64,000 nt of DNA from UBA2988 sp965237965 (GCA_965237965.1 CBDEGT010000003.1:806001-870000), one strand, 5' to 3'. Counted from the stretch's first letter, positions 8,963-18,015 are shown. The notes: generated from the letters alone by a model not told the origin. Made by a program: numbers and translations.

Positions 8963-8988
8963 CGGACCCCGGACTGCCGTGCGGCCAT
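8959..8988 (-). promoter_or_regulatory. Nine-codon leader coupled to the chorismate mutase start
   Basis: A good Shine-Dalgarno (GGGAGG) precedes ATG at 8988, which opens a 9-codon frame (MAARQSGVR) whose TGA overlaps the GTG of chorismate mutase as GTGA. Either this is a short coupled leader or a base is missing and ATG 8988 is the true start. Confidence 0.4.
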
Positions 8989-9161
8989 GGTCACCTCCCG
9001 AGCGGGGACTCTCTCGACCGACCGAGCGCGCACGCGGTGAAATCAGGGCGTGGGTCGGCGGGCGGTCTCGCTCGTCTACTACCGTGTCACCTGCGCGTTC
9101 CGGGGCGAAGCCCAGAAGGCGTGGGAATTGCCTTTCCACGACCTGCATGTCATCATTGCAG

Positions 9162-9935
9162 ATGACAGCTAACTCTTTGGGAGTGATCCACTTGCGGTTC
9201 TCCCCGAGGCGTCTTCTCAAGGCACTGGCCTGGCTCCTGACGGCGGCGGTCCCGTCTGCGTGCCAGGATGCCGGCGGCGATCCGACCGCTCTGCTGGTCG
9301 GGCTCGACGCCCATCCCGCGGTCATGCTCGCTTCGGATCTTCCGTCGCTCCCGGGGCTGACGGCGCAGTATCGACTGGAATCGAAGCTTTCGTCCCCGGC
9401 CGAGCTCTGGCTCGGCTCGTGGGCCGTGACCCCGGAGCGGGGGGAGGAGCTGCGGGTCGAGGCGTACGCGGGGGCCGCGACGACGCTCGCGCTGGAGCTC
9501 GGTCCCGAGGGAGTCGGGGAGGCGCTCTCCCGTCTCGAGGTCGCGTTGGCGAGCGTGGGGCGGCTGGATCCGACTCAGCTACCCGACGCGGTCGCGCTTC
9601 GTCTTGCGGCTTCCCGCGAGGCGGCTGCGGCTGCGCGGCGCGCGCTCGAAGTCGGAGAGCTGCCCGAGGCTGTGCGGGCCACCCTCCACGGCGCAGACAT
9701 CTTGCGTGCGGTGGGGCCCGAAGGGGTCGCGCGCGCGCTGATCGCGCGCGCAGAGAAGATTCTCCCGGGAGTCGCGGAAGGGGTTGATGCCACCGCGCGC
9801 GAGCGTGCGGAGCGCCTCCTCTACGGTGCGCGGGAAGCAGCCGCGAATCGCGACTTCTCGATCGCGATCCAGCGTGCGTACTACGCGTGTCAGCTACTCG
9901 AGGCCTGTCAGCTGCCCGGGGCCGCTCTGGAGTAG
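9162..9935 (+). CDS. Hypothetical lipoprotein, alanine-rich helical
   Basis: An N-terminal export signal (RRLLKALAWLLTAAVPSAC) ends in a lipobox-like cysteine, so the product is probably a periplasmic lipoprotein. The start could be ATG 9162 or GTG 9183; both leave the signal intact. The mature part is mostly helical, with repeated Ala/Glu/Arg segments such as AVALRLAASREAAAAARRAL and AIQRAYYACQLLEACQLPGA. I see no catalytic motif and do not recognise a family. It faces the chorismate mutase divergently and converges on aconitase, with a short tandem repeat between the two stops. Confidence 0.65.
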   Translation: MTANSLGVIHLRFSPRRLLKALAWLLTAAVPSACQDAGGDPTALLVGLDAHPAVMLASDLPSLPGLTAQYRLESKLSSPAELWLGSWAVTPERGEELRVEAYAGAATTLALELGPEGVGEALSRLEVALASVGRLDPTQLPDAVALRLAASREAAAAARRALEVGELPEAVRATLHGADILRAVGPEGVARALIARAEKILPGVAEGVDATARERAERLLYGAREAAANRDFSIAIQRAYYACQLLEACQLPGAALE

Positions 9936-9982
9936 CCTGCGCGGCCGGGTCCGTCGCTACGTCCCTTTGCTACATTCCGCCC

Positions 9983-10046
9983 CTACATCTCGTCATCGCT
10001 ACATCTCCCCGTCGCCACATCTCGCCGTCGCTACATCTCGCCGCGG
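9983..10046. repeat. 16-bp tandem repeat covering the aconitase stop codon
   Basis: Four contiguous 16-base units lie at 9983, 9999, 10015 and 10031, with a degenerate fifth at about 9970. On the minus strand the consensus is GGCGAGATGTAGCGAC. The first unit supplies the last codons and TAG stop of aconitase; the others repeat that segment downstream. Confidence 0.85.
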
Positions 10047-12994
10047 GCCATCCGACGAAGGACGGTGTGCAGAATGCCGCCGTTCCGGTAGTACTCGACG
10101 TCGACCTCCGAGTCGAGCCGTGCCGTCGCGCGGAAGCGGACGTCCGTTCCGTCGTCTCGGCGAGCGATCACGTCCAGGACCGCAGAAGGCTCGAGACCGT
10201 TCTCGATCCCGCTGATCGTGTAGCTCTCCCGCCCGGTCAGCCCGAGCAACGCCGCGCTCTCGCCCGCCAGATACTGAAGCGGGAGCACCCCCATCCCAAC
10301 CAGGTTCGAGCGGTGGATGCGCTCGTAGCTCTCCGCGATCACCGCCTTCACCCCCAGCAGCATGGTGCCTTTGGCTGCCCAATCGCGTGACGAGCCCGTG
10401 CCGTACTCCTTCCCGGTCAGGATCACCAGAGGCGTACCCTCGGATTGGTAGCGCATGGACGCCTCGTAGATCGTGAGCTGCTCGCCGGTGGGGAAGTGAA
10501 TCGTGTACCCACCCTCCTTGTCGGTCAGCAGCAGATTACGAATGCGCACGTTGCCGAACGTCCCGCGCATCATCACCTCGTGGTTCCCGCGCCGTGACCC
10601 GAACGTGTTGAAGTCCGCCGGCTCGACGCCGCGCTCGATCAGCCAGCGGCCGGCGGGCTCCTTCCTGGGGATGGCTCCCGCCGGAGAGATGTGGTCGGTG
10701 GTGACCGAGTCTCCCAGGACCGCGAGTACCCGCGCCCCGCGAACGTCGGAAAGCGGCGGTACGTCGGTCGTCATCCCGTCGAAGAAGGTGGGTTTGGCGA
10801 TGTAGGTCGAGTCGGAATCCCAATCGTACGTCTTCCCCTGCACGGGAAGGGGCAGGGAGCGCCACAGGTCGTCGCCTTCGAACACCTCCGAGTAACGCTC
10901 CCGGTACATCTCCGGCTTCAGTGAGCGGGTGACCGTCTCGCGGACCTCTTCCTGCGACGGCCACACGTCCGCCAGGAAAACCGGCTTGCCGTCCGTGCCG
11001 TGGCCGAGGGGTTCGTTGTAGAGGTCGATGTCCACCCTGCCGGCCAGCGCGAACGCCACGACCAGAACCGGCGACGCCAGGTAGTTCGCACGCACCTGAG
11101 GGTGGATACGGGCCTCGAAGTTGCGGTTTCCGGAGAGCACGGCGGCGACCACCAGCCCGTTCTCCTGAACCGGCGTGGCGATCGATTCGGGGAGCGGACC
11201 GCTGTTTCCGATGCAGGTCGTGCAGCCGTAGCCGACCACGTCGAATCCCAGCTTCTCTAGGGGATCCATGAGGCCCGAAGCCTCCAGGTAGTCGGTTACC
11301 ACCTTCGAGCCGGGCGCCATGGACGTCTTCACCCAGGGCTTCACCGAGAGGCCGCGTTCGACGGCCTTACGTGCTAGCAGCCCCGCACCGAGCATCACGG
11401 ACGGGTTCGAGGTGTTGGTGCAAGATGTGATCGCCGCGATCACCAGCGTGCCATCCCCGATCTCGGCTTCGGCCCCGTCGTCCAGCGTGGAGGTCACGTA
11501 GCGACCGGGGCTACGCTCAGTCGAACTCGCCACTGCCGCTGCCCGCGGCGTGGAGCTAGCACCGGCCTCGTGGGCTGAGGTGACGCCCGCCGTAGAGGGC
11601 TCGGGTTCGTTCCCGCCCTCGCCCGCCCATTGCTCGCCGGTGCGCTGCTCACCGTGGATCGCGAGGTCATGGTTGGCTTCCCGCTTCGCCGAGAAGCCCG
11701 TCGGCACCAGCTTGGGCAGACTCGTCTCGAACGAGCGACGCAGGTCGGCGAGCCGCACTCGATCCTGAGGGCGGCGAGGACCGGCCAAACTGGGCTCAAC
11801 CGTGCTCATGTCGAGCTCGACCCGCGTAGTGAACTCGGGGTCGGGTGTTTCGTCGGTTCGGAAGAGCGCCAGCTCCTTGCTGACGCGCTCTACCCGGTCG
11901 ACCTGCTCGGGTGAACGACCGCTCCCTTCCAGGTAGCGGAGCGCCTCCTGATCGACCGGAAAGAACCCGATGGTCGCACCGTACTCGGGCGACATGTTGG
12001 CCAGCGTTGCCTTGTCGGGGAGTGACAAGTTGCTCAGCCCCGCTCCGTAGTACTCGACGAACTTGTCGACCACGCCGTGTTTGCGGAGCAGCTCGGTCAC
12101 GCACAGCACGAGGTCGGTCGCGGTCGCTCCTTCAGGGAGCGACCCGGTCAGCTTCACACCGACCACCTCAGGGAGAAGCATATAGTAGGGCTGACCGAGC
12201 AGCACCGCCTCGGCCTCGATGCCCCCCACGCCCCAGCCCACCACGCCCAGACCGTTGATCATCGTGGTGTGGGAGTCGGTGCCCACGAGCGTGTCCGGGT
12301 AAGCGACCCACCGCCCATCGCGCTCACGGCGATGAACCACCGCGGCCAGGTATTCGAGATTGACTTGGTGCACGATCCCGGTTCCGGGTGGCACCACAGA
12401 GAAGTCTTCAAAAGCCGTCTGTGCCCAACGCAACAGCGCATAACGCTCGCGGTTCCTCTTGAACTCGAGCTCGACGTTCTTGCGGTATGCGTCGTGGGTC
12501 CCGAAGTAGTCGACCTGAACGGAGTGGTCGATCACGAGGTCGGCGGGCACTACGGGATTGATGCGGCCGGGATCGCCGCCCATCTGCGCGAGCCCGTCGC
12601 GCATGACTGCGAGGTCCACCACCGCGGGCACCCCCGTGAAGTCCTGCAGGACGACACGCGAAGGCATGAACGGAAAGTCCGCTCCGGCTTTGGTCGGGCT
12701 CCAATCCGTTACCGCCCGCATGTGCTCATCGGTTACGTAGCCACGTCCTGTTTGGCGCAGTGCGTTCTCCAGCAGGACGCGGATGGAGAACGGGAGCCGG
12801 TCCAGCTCTGCGACGCCCGCCTTCTCCAACGCCGGCAGGGAGTAGAACCACGTCTTTCCCTCGGCCAGATCGAGGGAATTGAGGGCACCGAAGGGGTTGT
12901 CTCTGCTCGCGGCCACGTGGCTGCCTTTGGTCGAATTGGTGTCGCGTTTGTCGGGGGTTGCGCTGGGAGCTCCGCGCGGCCCTGTGAACCCCAT
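10031..12994 (-). CDS. acnA: Aconitate hydratase
   Basis: The TCA-cycle enzyme interconverts citrate and isocitrate with a [4Fe-4S] cluster. The cluster cysteines are in AAITSCTNTSNPSVM and VGYGCTTCIGNSGPL. Other AcnA landmarks are DFTGVPAVVDLAVMRD, GTDSHTTMINGLGV and GKEYGTGSSRDWAAKGT in the swivelling C-terminal domain. The 987 residues exceed the usual 890-910 because of a low-complexity, Glu/Ala/Ser-rich linker of about 60 residues before the cluster domain. The typical start (AASRDNPFGALNSLDL) suggests that GTG 12916 may be used rather than ATG 12994. A tandem repeat spans the stop. The upstream neighbour is the divergent tRNA-Leu. Confidence 0.95.
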   Translation of the reverse strand: MGFTGPRGAPSATPDKRDTNSTKGSHVAASRDNPFGALNSLDLAEGKTWFYSLPALEKAGVAELDRLPFSIRVLLENALRQTGRGYVTDEHMRAVTDWSPTKAGADFPFMPSRVVLQDFTGVPAVVDLAVMRDGLAQMGGDPGRINPVVPADLVIDHSVQVDYFGTHDAYRKNVELEFKRNRERYALLRWAQTAFEDFSVVPPGTGIVHQVNLEYLAAVVHRRERDGRWVAYPDTLVGTDSHTTMINGLGVVGWGVGGIEAEAVLLGQPYYMLLPEVVGVKLTGSLPEGATATDLVLCVTELLRKHGVVDKFVEYYGAGLSNLSLPDKATLANMSPEYGATIGFFPVDQEALRYLEGSGRSPEQVDRVERVSKELALFRTDETPDPEFTTRVELDMSTVEPSLAGPRRPQDRVRLADLRRSFETSLPKLVPTGFSAKREANHDLAIHGEQRTGEQWAGEGGNEPEPSTAGVTSAHEAGASSTPRAAAVASSTERSPGRYVTSTLDDGAEAEIGDGTLVIAAITSCTNTSNPSVMLGAGLLARKAVERGLSVKPWVKTSMAPGSKVVTDYLEASGLMDPLEKLGFDVVGYGCTTCIGNSGPLPESIATPVQENGLVVAAVLSGNRNFEARIHPQVRANYLASPVLVVAFALAGRVDIDLYNEPLGHGTDGKPVFLADVWPSQEEVRETVTRSLKPEMYRERYSEVFEGDDLWRSLPLPVQGKTYDWDSDSTYIAKPTFFDGMTTDVPPLSDVRGARVLAVLGDSVTTDHISPAGAIPRKEPAGRWLIERGVEPADFNTFGSRRGNHEVMMRGTFGNVRIRNLLLTDKEGGYTIHFPTGEQLTIYEASMRYQSEGTPLVILTGKEYGTGSSRDWAAKGTMLLGVKAVIAESYERIHRSNLVGMGVLPLQYLAGESAALLGLTGRESYTISGIENGLEPSAVLDVIARRDDGTDVRFRATARLDSEVDVEYYRNGGILHTVLRRMARGEM

Positions 12995-13031
12995 TGGGGA
13001 GTGAGGGTTTCGTCGGTAAGTTCAAGCGTTG

Positions 13032-13115
13032 GCCGGGGTGGCGGAACTGGCAGACGCAGGGGACTCAAAATCCCCCGGGCTTAGGCCCTTGCGGGTTCGA
13101 CTCCCGCCCTCGGCA
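13032..13115 (+). tRNA. tRNA-Leu(CAA)
   Basis: The acceptor GCCGGGG pairs with CCTCGGC. The D-arm TGGCGGAACTGGCAGACGC, the anticodon loop CTCAAAA in a GGGGA/TCCCC stem, an extended variable arm typical of class II tRNAs and the T-loop GGGTTCGACTCCC are all present. The anticodon is CAA (UUG codon). The discriminator is A and CCA is not encoded. An integrase gene begins 117 bases downstream, so this is the likely attachment site of an island. Confidence 0.95.
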
Positions 13116-13142
13116 TTCTCCTATAAAACAAGCACTTACAAG

Positions 13143-13178
13143 AAAGACTGCGGGTCATCTAACTGGCCCGCAGTCTTT
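13143..13178 (+). terminator. Terminator after tRNA-Leu
   Basis: AAAGACTGCGGG (13143-13154) pairs perfectly with CCCGCAGTCTTT (13167-13178), and CATTTTG follows. The 12-base stem with a T-rich tail is a strong intrinsic terminator. It may also serve the convergent integrase. Confidence 0.7.
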
Positions 13179-13231
13179 CATTTTGTCCTGTTATTGTACC
13201 GTAACGCGAGAAAAAAAAAGAAGATGACCCG

Positions 13232-14338
13232 CTATCTGCGCACTTCGTGAATCGGGACGACCTTCCGAGGCTCGGTCTGCTCGCTCGCGTGGAGCCGCGC
13301 GTACTTCCGCATACCCTCCCGCTGCGCCGCGCTGTCGGTGATCGCGTACCTGGAGTAGACGGAGTCCGTCCGGTGCCCGGTGAAGCTTTGTGCGACGCTG
13401 CGCGAGACGCCAGCGCGCTCGAGGTTTCGTACTGCCGTGCGTCGCAGATCGTGGAAAAGCCAGCCGCCGAGTCCTGCCCGCTTGCAGGCGGAGCGCCAAG
13501 CGCCGTCCATAGATCGGATCGGCAGCCCTCCCCGGTGATGGAACACGCTTGAGATGATCCGGTCCGTGCGCCTCTCCTCCTCCCGCGTGTGCTTGCGCTG
13601 CTCCTCGACGAGCGACTTCAGCTCCGGCAGCTCGCTGAACGGGGTCTGCCGCGGCTTTCGGTTTTTTGTTTGTGATGCGGGCAACGTTATTGTACCGGCT
13701 TGGAGGTCAATGGCTGACCACTGGAGCCCGAGGATCTCCGTTTTGCGCCAGCCGGTGAGATAGCCGAACCGTACGACGGGCCGAAGGTGCGGTGGTAGTT
13801 CAGCAATCACCTTCTCGATTGCCACCGCTGTGAAAAACCCGGTGCGGGCGTTCGCATCGCCGACAGTAACCCCGGAAATGTCGGGGACATTGGAGAGCTT
13901 CCCCGCCTTGTTCGCCAGCCTAAGCGCGCGCTTGAGTGCAGCGACTTCCTTCTGAATTGAGGAAGCCGACGCTCCGGCGCTGCTACGCGCGACTTTGTAC
14001 GCGGTCACCCGATCATCCGTGATGTCGAGCGCACGGCTCAGGCCAAAGAAGTCGGACAGATGGCGCAGCGACAGCTCGAGGCGGCGAGCCGAGGCGAAGC
14101 CCTGCGCCTGATAGTCGTTGCGAATCATCTCAGCCAGATCTTCGAATCCCAGCTTCTCCTCCGCCGGCCCGATTAACCTTCCGCGCCCTATTTCACCGAT
14201 CCGGCGTTTCAAGAGCTTTCGAGCTTCGGAAATTCTTGGGGATCCGCTTGACTCCCGGATGTCATCACCACGGAATCCGTATTGAATCCACCAAACGTTG
14301 CCGCGCTGGTAGACGCGACCGGTGCCGGTGCGTGGCAT
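13232..14338 (-). CDS. Phage-type tyrosine recombinase (integrase)
   Basis: The 368-residue protein is intact. It has an N-terminal arm-binding region (VYQRGNVWWIQYGFRGDDIR), a SAM-like core-binding domain (about residues 68-165) and a catalytic domain with the tyrosine-recombinase residues: Arg in YLTGWRKTEI, His-x-x-Arg in FHDLRRTAVRN, His in FTGHRTD and nucleophilic Tyr in VYSRYAITD. It ends beside tRNA-Leu, the position expected for an integrase that inserts an island at that gene. No obvious excisionase is visible next to it. Upstream, 14339-14595 holds no convincing gene. Confidence 0.93.
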   Translation of the reverse strand: MPRTGTGRVYQRGNVWWIQYGFRGDDIRESSGSPRISEARKLLKRRIGEIGRGRLIGPAEEKLGFEDLAEMIRNDYQAQGFASARRLELSLRHLSDFFGLSRALDITDDRVTAYKVARSSAGASASSIQKEVAALKRALRLANKAGKLSNVPDISGVTVGDANARTGFFTAVAIEKVIAELPPHLRPVVRFGYLTGWRKTEILGLQWSAIDLQAGTITLPASQTKNRKPRQTPFSELPELKSLVEEQRKHTREEERRTDRIISSVFHHRGGLPIRSMDGAWRSACKRAGLGGWLFHDLRRTAVRNLERAGVSRSVAQSFTGHRTDSVYSRYAITDSAAQREGMRKYARLHASEQTEPRKVVPIHEVRR

Positions 14339-14666
14339 TTCTAGCTCCTCTCCTTTCGGGTGGTGGTCCTCTTCGTGGATCGTTTGCGTGAGATCGTTTC
14401 AGGCGGATTCTCTCGCTTCATCAACTCACCGAGGGCGCACACCAGCGCAGCCGTCCCCTCGGGCTCTCCATAGCTGTCTCGTTGCAGACCGTGCTTTGTC
14501 GCATCACGGATCGCTGCATGGAGCGCTTGGGCGGCCCTTCGGCCTCTCCACCCCGGATCATTCGGACCGCTCTCGCCCCTGTCACGAAACTGACGTGACC
14601 CCCTGAAACGAGACCAGTGCGGATGTTAGGATCGGGCATCTGGTCGCAGCTACAGGGAGGTCAGCA

Positions 14667-14945
14667 ATGGGGAGGAGACGGCACACGCCGGAGCAGATCA
14701 TTACGGCACTGAGAGAGGCTGAAGTTGGGCTGGCGAGGGGGAAGACGGCAGCGATGGTGAGCCGTGAGCTCGGGATCAGCGAGCAGACGTACTACCGGTG
14801 GCGGAAGGAATTTGGGGGAATGGGGGTGGATCAGGCGCGCAAGTTCAAGGAACTGGAGCGAGAGAACGCACACCTGAAGCGGGCGGTGGCGAACCTGACG
14901 GTGGACAAGCTGATCCTGGAGGAAGCGGCCAAGGGAAACTTCTGA
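14667..14945 (+). CDS. IS3-family OrfA
   Basis: This 92-residue protein has a helix-turn-helix (MVSRELGISEQTYYRWRKEF) and a leucine-zipper-like tail (ELERENAHLKRAVANLTVDK). It binds the element ends. An AAGGGAAAC stretch just before its stop is where -1 frameshifting into OrfB could occur. GGGAGG precedes the ATG. Confidence 0.9.
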   Translation: MGRRRHTPEQIITALREAEVGLARGKTAAMVSRELGISEQTYYRWRKEFGGMGVDQARKFKELERENAHLKRAVANLTVDKLILEEAAKGNF

Positions 14946-15829
14946 GCCCCGAGCGCCGACGGAGGTGTGTGGTGCATGCACGTCAGCGGCTCGGGGTGGG
15001 AGAGAGGCGCGCGTGCCGGGTGCTGGGCCAGCCACGGACGACGCAACGCCGGATCAGGAAGGTGCGTTCCGACGAGGCAGCGCTCCTAGAAGACGTGGTG
15101 CGGCTGGCGAGCCGTTTCGGTCGCTACGGATACCGGCAGGTGACGAACCTGCTGCGCATCGAGGGTTGGTCCGTGAACCACAAGCGGGTGGAGCGGATCT
15201 GGCGTCGAGAGGGCCTGAAAGTGCCCAAACGCCAACCCAAGCGGGGTCGCTTGTGGCTGAACGACGGCTCCTGTATCCGGCTCAGGCCGCTGCACGATAA
15301 CCATGTCTGGTCGTATGACTTCGTGAGCACACGGACCGCGGACGGACGAGCCCTGAAGCTGCTCACAGTGCTCGACGAGTACACGAGACAATGTCTGGCG
15401 ATCAAGGTAGGACGGAGGACTCGAGCGCATGACGTACTCGAGGTGCTGGTAGATCTCTTCGTTCGTCACGGTCCACCCCAGCATCTACGTTCGGACAACG
15501 GTCCGGAGTTCACGGCCCAGCTCGTGCGGCGGTGGCTCGCCAGGCTAGGTGTGCAGACGCTCTACATCGAGCCCGGTAGTCCGTGGGAGAACGGTTACAA
15601 CGAGAGCTTCAACGGCAAGCTAAGGGACGAATTCCTGAACGGCGAGATATTCTACACGCTGCCTGAGGCGGTCGTCCTCGTAGAACAGTGGAGAAGACTG
15701 TACAATACCGTCCGACCCCACAGCGCCTGCGGCGGTCGTCCCCCGGCCCCGGAGACGATCAAACCTTCGCCTTGGTTCCTCAGGATGCCTCAGCTCCAGG
15801 AGCCGCCGGTGGCTCTGGGTCTAACATAG
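14798..15829 (+). CDS. IS3-family OrfB transposase
   Basis: The productive part begins around 14940 in the -1 frame relative to OrfA, as expected for an OrfAB fusion. The HTH_21-like segment (YGYRQVTNLLRIEGWSVNHK) precedes an rve integrase core with the DDE residues in VWSYDFVST, LRSDNGPEF and ENGYNESFNGKLRDEFL. The C-terminus is full length (YNTVRPHSACGGRPP). The element looks intact and potentially active. Confidence 0.9.
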   Translation: MAEGIWGNGGGSGAQVQGTGARERTPEAGGGEPDGGQADPGGSGQGKLLSPERRRRCVVHARQRLGVGERRACRVLGQPRTTQRRIRKVRSDEAALLEDVVRLASRFGRYGYRQVTNLLRIEGWSVNHKRVERIWRREGLKVPKRQPKRGRLWLNDGSCIRLRPLHDNHVWSYDFVSTRTADGRALKLLTVLDEYTRQCLAIKVGRRTRAHDVLEVLVDLFVRHGPPQHLRSDNGPEFTAQLVRRWLARLGVQTLYIEPGSPWENGYNESFNGKLRDEFLNGEIFYTLPEAVVLVEQWRRLYNTVRPHSACGGRPPAPETIKPSPWFLRMPQLQEPPVALGLT

Positions 15830-15858
15830 GAAGTGGTACCGCCACTGGGGGCACGTCA

Positions 15859-16400
15859 GGGGGGCGTGATCGGCCCCGTGGACGCAGGGTGGCGTCGCTT
15901 CGCGGAGTACGAAGATCGAGGCAGCGTCCAGCCGTTGATGGCCATGACGCGCTGGATCCGCTTCAGGTTATACGATGTCTCGAACGACCGGTTGACGAGC
16001 GCCCGGACGCGCCGCGCCCCGTAGGAGGACCGGGTGCGGATCACGGTTCGGATCTGAGCCGTCACCACCCGGTCCTGTGCCCGGGCATACCGTTCCGGGC
16101 GCCCTACGCTGTCCCGATAGGCGCAGGCTCGGCTGATCCCCAGGGTCCCACAGATCGGGGCCATCTTGAGCCCCGTCACTTCTTTGACACGGAGAATCTC
16201 GACCTCCATGGTCTTCTTCCCCAGCGCCCGCTCGAGCTCACGAATGCGCTGCTGCGCGGCCCGTAGCTCGCTGACGGGCACGACCTCTTGGTTCGAGGCG
16301 ACCGCGGCCGAGCTCCCCTTCGTGCTCAGATGCTGCCACCGCCGCACAACGGACGGCGAGACCGCCAGCTCCGAAGCGAGGCCGACTACGAGCTCCTCCA
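15859..16400 (-). pseudogene. IS3-family (IS2-like) transposase remnant
   Basis: On the minus strand an OrfA tail (LASELAVSPSVVRRWQ, then RELERALGKKTMEVEILR) is fused in one frame to the OrfB start (VTGLKMAPICGTLGISRACA and SSYGARRVRALVNRSF). The DDE core is missing because homology stops at the end of the neighbouring IS3 element. The OrfA N-terminus is also lost at the junction with the ZU5 gene fragment. Confidence 0.75.
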
Positions 16401-16830
16401 GCAGAGCTGGGATCGGCTGCAGCCGAGCAGCTTCGTATGCACCCCGCTCCAATACGCGGCCGAAACGAAGATCATCGGTCCAGAGGGCGGGGATCTGAGC
16501 TTCGGGCGGCACAGGCTTAGTATCCCGCCCGGCGCTCTGAGCCAATACACGGTCGTGACGGGCGAGCAGCCGGTCTCGATGAACGCTGAGGTAAGGCTCT
16601 CACCGCACGGGCTGCAGTTCATAACGCAGCCCACGCTGACTCTGGACCACGGGCACTGCGGCGACCATTTCTATCGGTTGGCGTACGTCGACGAGAGCGA
16701 CGAGGTCCTTGAGTGGCCCATCTCCTACGACGACCAACGAACCGGCAAGCTGTACGGCTGGATCTGGCACTTCTCCCGCTATCTGGCTGCGTTCTCGCCC
16801 CTGAGGGGCTACACCCCCTCGGGTGGCTGA
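16390..16830 (+). pseudogene. C-terminal fragment of a ZU5-like surface protein
   Basis: The frame entering from the IS remnant reads LLQQSWDRLQPSSFVCTPLQ, then IIGPEGGDLSFGRHRLSIPP and GALSQYTVVTGE. This resembles ZU5-type beta domains (IGPxGGxLxxGxxxLxIPPGAL) found in secreted proteins. The rest is beta-rich and ends at 16828-16830. The signal peptide and any upstream domains are gone. The fragment probably belonged to an exported lipoprotein. A TTG-started TPR gene follows 113 bases later. Confidence 0.55.
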
Positions 16831-16943
16831 GCCCGACCGTACCCACGCCTTGGGGCGGTGTCCCCCACGGGCCCCTAAATGGCCGCGGCAGATAAACGGA
16901 CTCGGTTTGCGGTAATACAAATGGCGAGAGGAGCTCGAGAGAA

Positions 16944-18014
16944 TTGCATCGGATCGATCGACATCTCGGCGGGCGGTTGACGCCTAGAGTTCCGAGCGGC
17001 CCCGAGCCTGCGACGTTCGAAGACTCGCTGGAGCGAGCTCGCGAGTCGGAGGCCAGCGGGGACACAGGGACCGCGCTGAACGAGTACGAGCGCGCGCTCG
17101 CCTCCCTGCCAGATCCCGAACGGGACACGCGCGCGGCCGACGTGCTCCGCTTCATCGGGTCCGTGTACCGAGAGCGGGGCGAGATCGACCGCGCCGAGCG
17201 CCGTTACCGTGAGAGCTACGGTCACGCGCGCAGCATCGGCTATCGGGGTGGTGTCGCACACGCCGGGAACTGGCTCGGCGTGATCGCGATGGGCCGGGGG
17301 CGTATGGCCGAAGCGGAGGCCCTGTTCAATCGAGCGCGAGGCGACGCCACTGAAGACCGGCGGCTCGCCCCAGCCATCGAACAGAACCTCGGGATCCTGA
17401 ACAACATCCAAGGCGATTTCGGCCAGGCGATGGCACACTACCGGAGCGCCCTTGCACAGCACCGGGAAGCAGGCGACGAGTGGATGGTGGGGTTGACGCT
17501 GAACAACCTAGGCCTGGTCTACTCGGATCTGAAGCGATGGGATGATGCCACCGCGGCCTTTGATGAGGCCCACGCGATCGCGTTGCGCCACGAGAACTGG
17601 ATGCTCGAGAACTCTGTGGAGGTGAACCGTGCCGAATTGCATATAGCGCGCGGCGAGTGGAAAGAGGCCGCTGAAGCCTCTGCCCGTGCGCTCACGCTCG
17701 CCGTGCTCCGCAACGATCGCCAGCGCGAGGCGGAGGCCCTCAAGTTCCAGGGCATGATTGAGCGCGAAGCCAATGATCTCGAACAGGCGCACGGTCTTCT
17801 TTCGGAGGCCGAGGTACTCGCAGTTGCATGCGATGACCTTCTACTCATGGCGGAGGTTGCACGCGAGTTCGGCGATCTGAACCGACGGCTCGGACAGGAA
17901 GACGACGCGCGCATCGCTTACGCGCGAGCGCTCGACCTCTTCCAGGCTATGGGGGCGCGCTACGACTACACTGAGACTGAAAGTCGCCTGACGGCCCTTG
18001 CGAGGATCGGATGA
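16944..18014 (+). CDS. TPR-repeat protein, partner of a sigma-54 activator
   Basis: The 356-residue soluble protein starts with TTG (GAGAGGAGC upstream) and is built from about seven tetratricopeptide units: ALNEYERALASLPDPE, ERRYRESYGHARSIGY, LGVIAMGRGRMAEAEALF, LGILNNIQGDFGQAMAHY and LNNLGLVYSDLKRWDDATAA are the clearest. There is no signal peptide, so it is cytoplasmic and likely a protein-interaction scaffold. Its central array aligns well with the TPR half of the HD-GYP protein at 19388-21001 (compare VAHAGNWLGVIAMGRGR with VAHALNWLGIISQDRGR). The two are therefore paralogues flanking the activator gene. A perfect 10-base-stem hairpin lies directly after the stop. Confidence 0.85.
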   Translation: MHRIDRHLGGRLTPRVPSGPEPATFEDSLERARESEASGDTGTALNEYERALASLPDPERDTRAADVLRFIGSVYRERGEIDRAERRYRESYGHARSIGYRGGVAHAGNWLGVIAMGRGRMAEAEALFNRARGDATEDRRLAPAIEQNLGILNNIQGDFGQAMAHYRSALAQHREAGDEWMVGLTLNNLGLVYSDLKRWDDATAAFDEAHAIALRHENWMLENSVEVNRAELHIARGEWKEAAEASARALTLAVLRNDRQREAEALKFQGMIEREANDLEQAHGLLSEAEVLAVACDDLLLMAEVAREFGDLNRRLGQEDDARIAYARALDLFQAMGARYDYTETESRLTALARIG

Positions 18015-18015
18015 T

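Larger units (their letters stand above)
14596..15853 (+). mobile_element. IS3-family element, complete (IS407-like)
   Basis: It runs from TGACCCCCTGAAACG to a GGGGGCA end, with imperfect terminal repeats, and carries orfA and orfB in the -1 arrangement of the IS3 family. The flanking bases CTGACG and CGTCAG are inverted rather than direct copies, so I cannot identify a clean target duplication. The same left end recurs at 37964 in a truncated relative. Confidence 0.8.

Noticed and set aside
9983..10046. CRISPR-like array
   Set aside because: The 16-base units are contiguous with no spacers.
10065..12260. Long plus-strand frames opposite aconitase
   Set aside because: High-GC shadow frames; the minus-strand gene is unmistakable.
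13687..13698. GTTATTGTACCG occurring here and at 13192-13203 as possible att core
   Set aside because: Only 12 bases and one copy is inside the integrase gene; not enough to call an attachment site.
14421..14639. 72-codon minus-strand frame upstream of the IS3 element
   Set aside because: It crosses the IS3 end and has no recognisable features.
16831..16943. Possible sigma-54 promoter before the TPR gene
   Set aside because: No GG-N10-GC pair with the right spacing and context is visible here or at 18050-18116.
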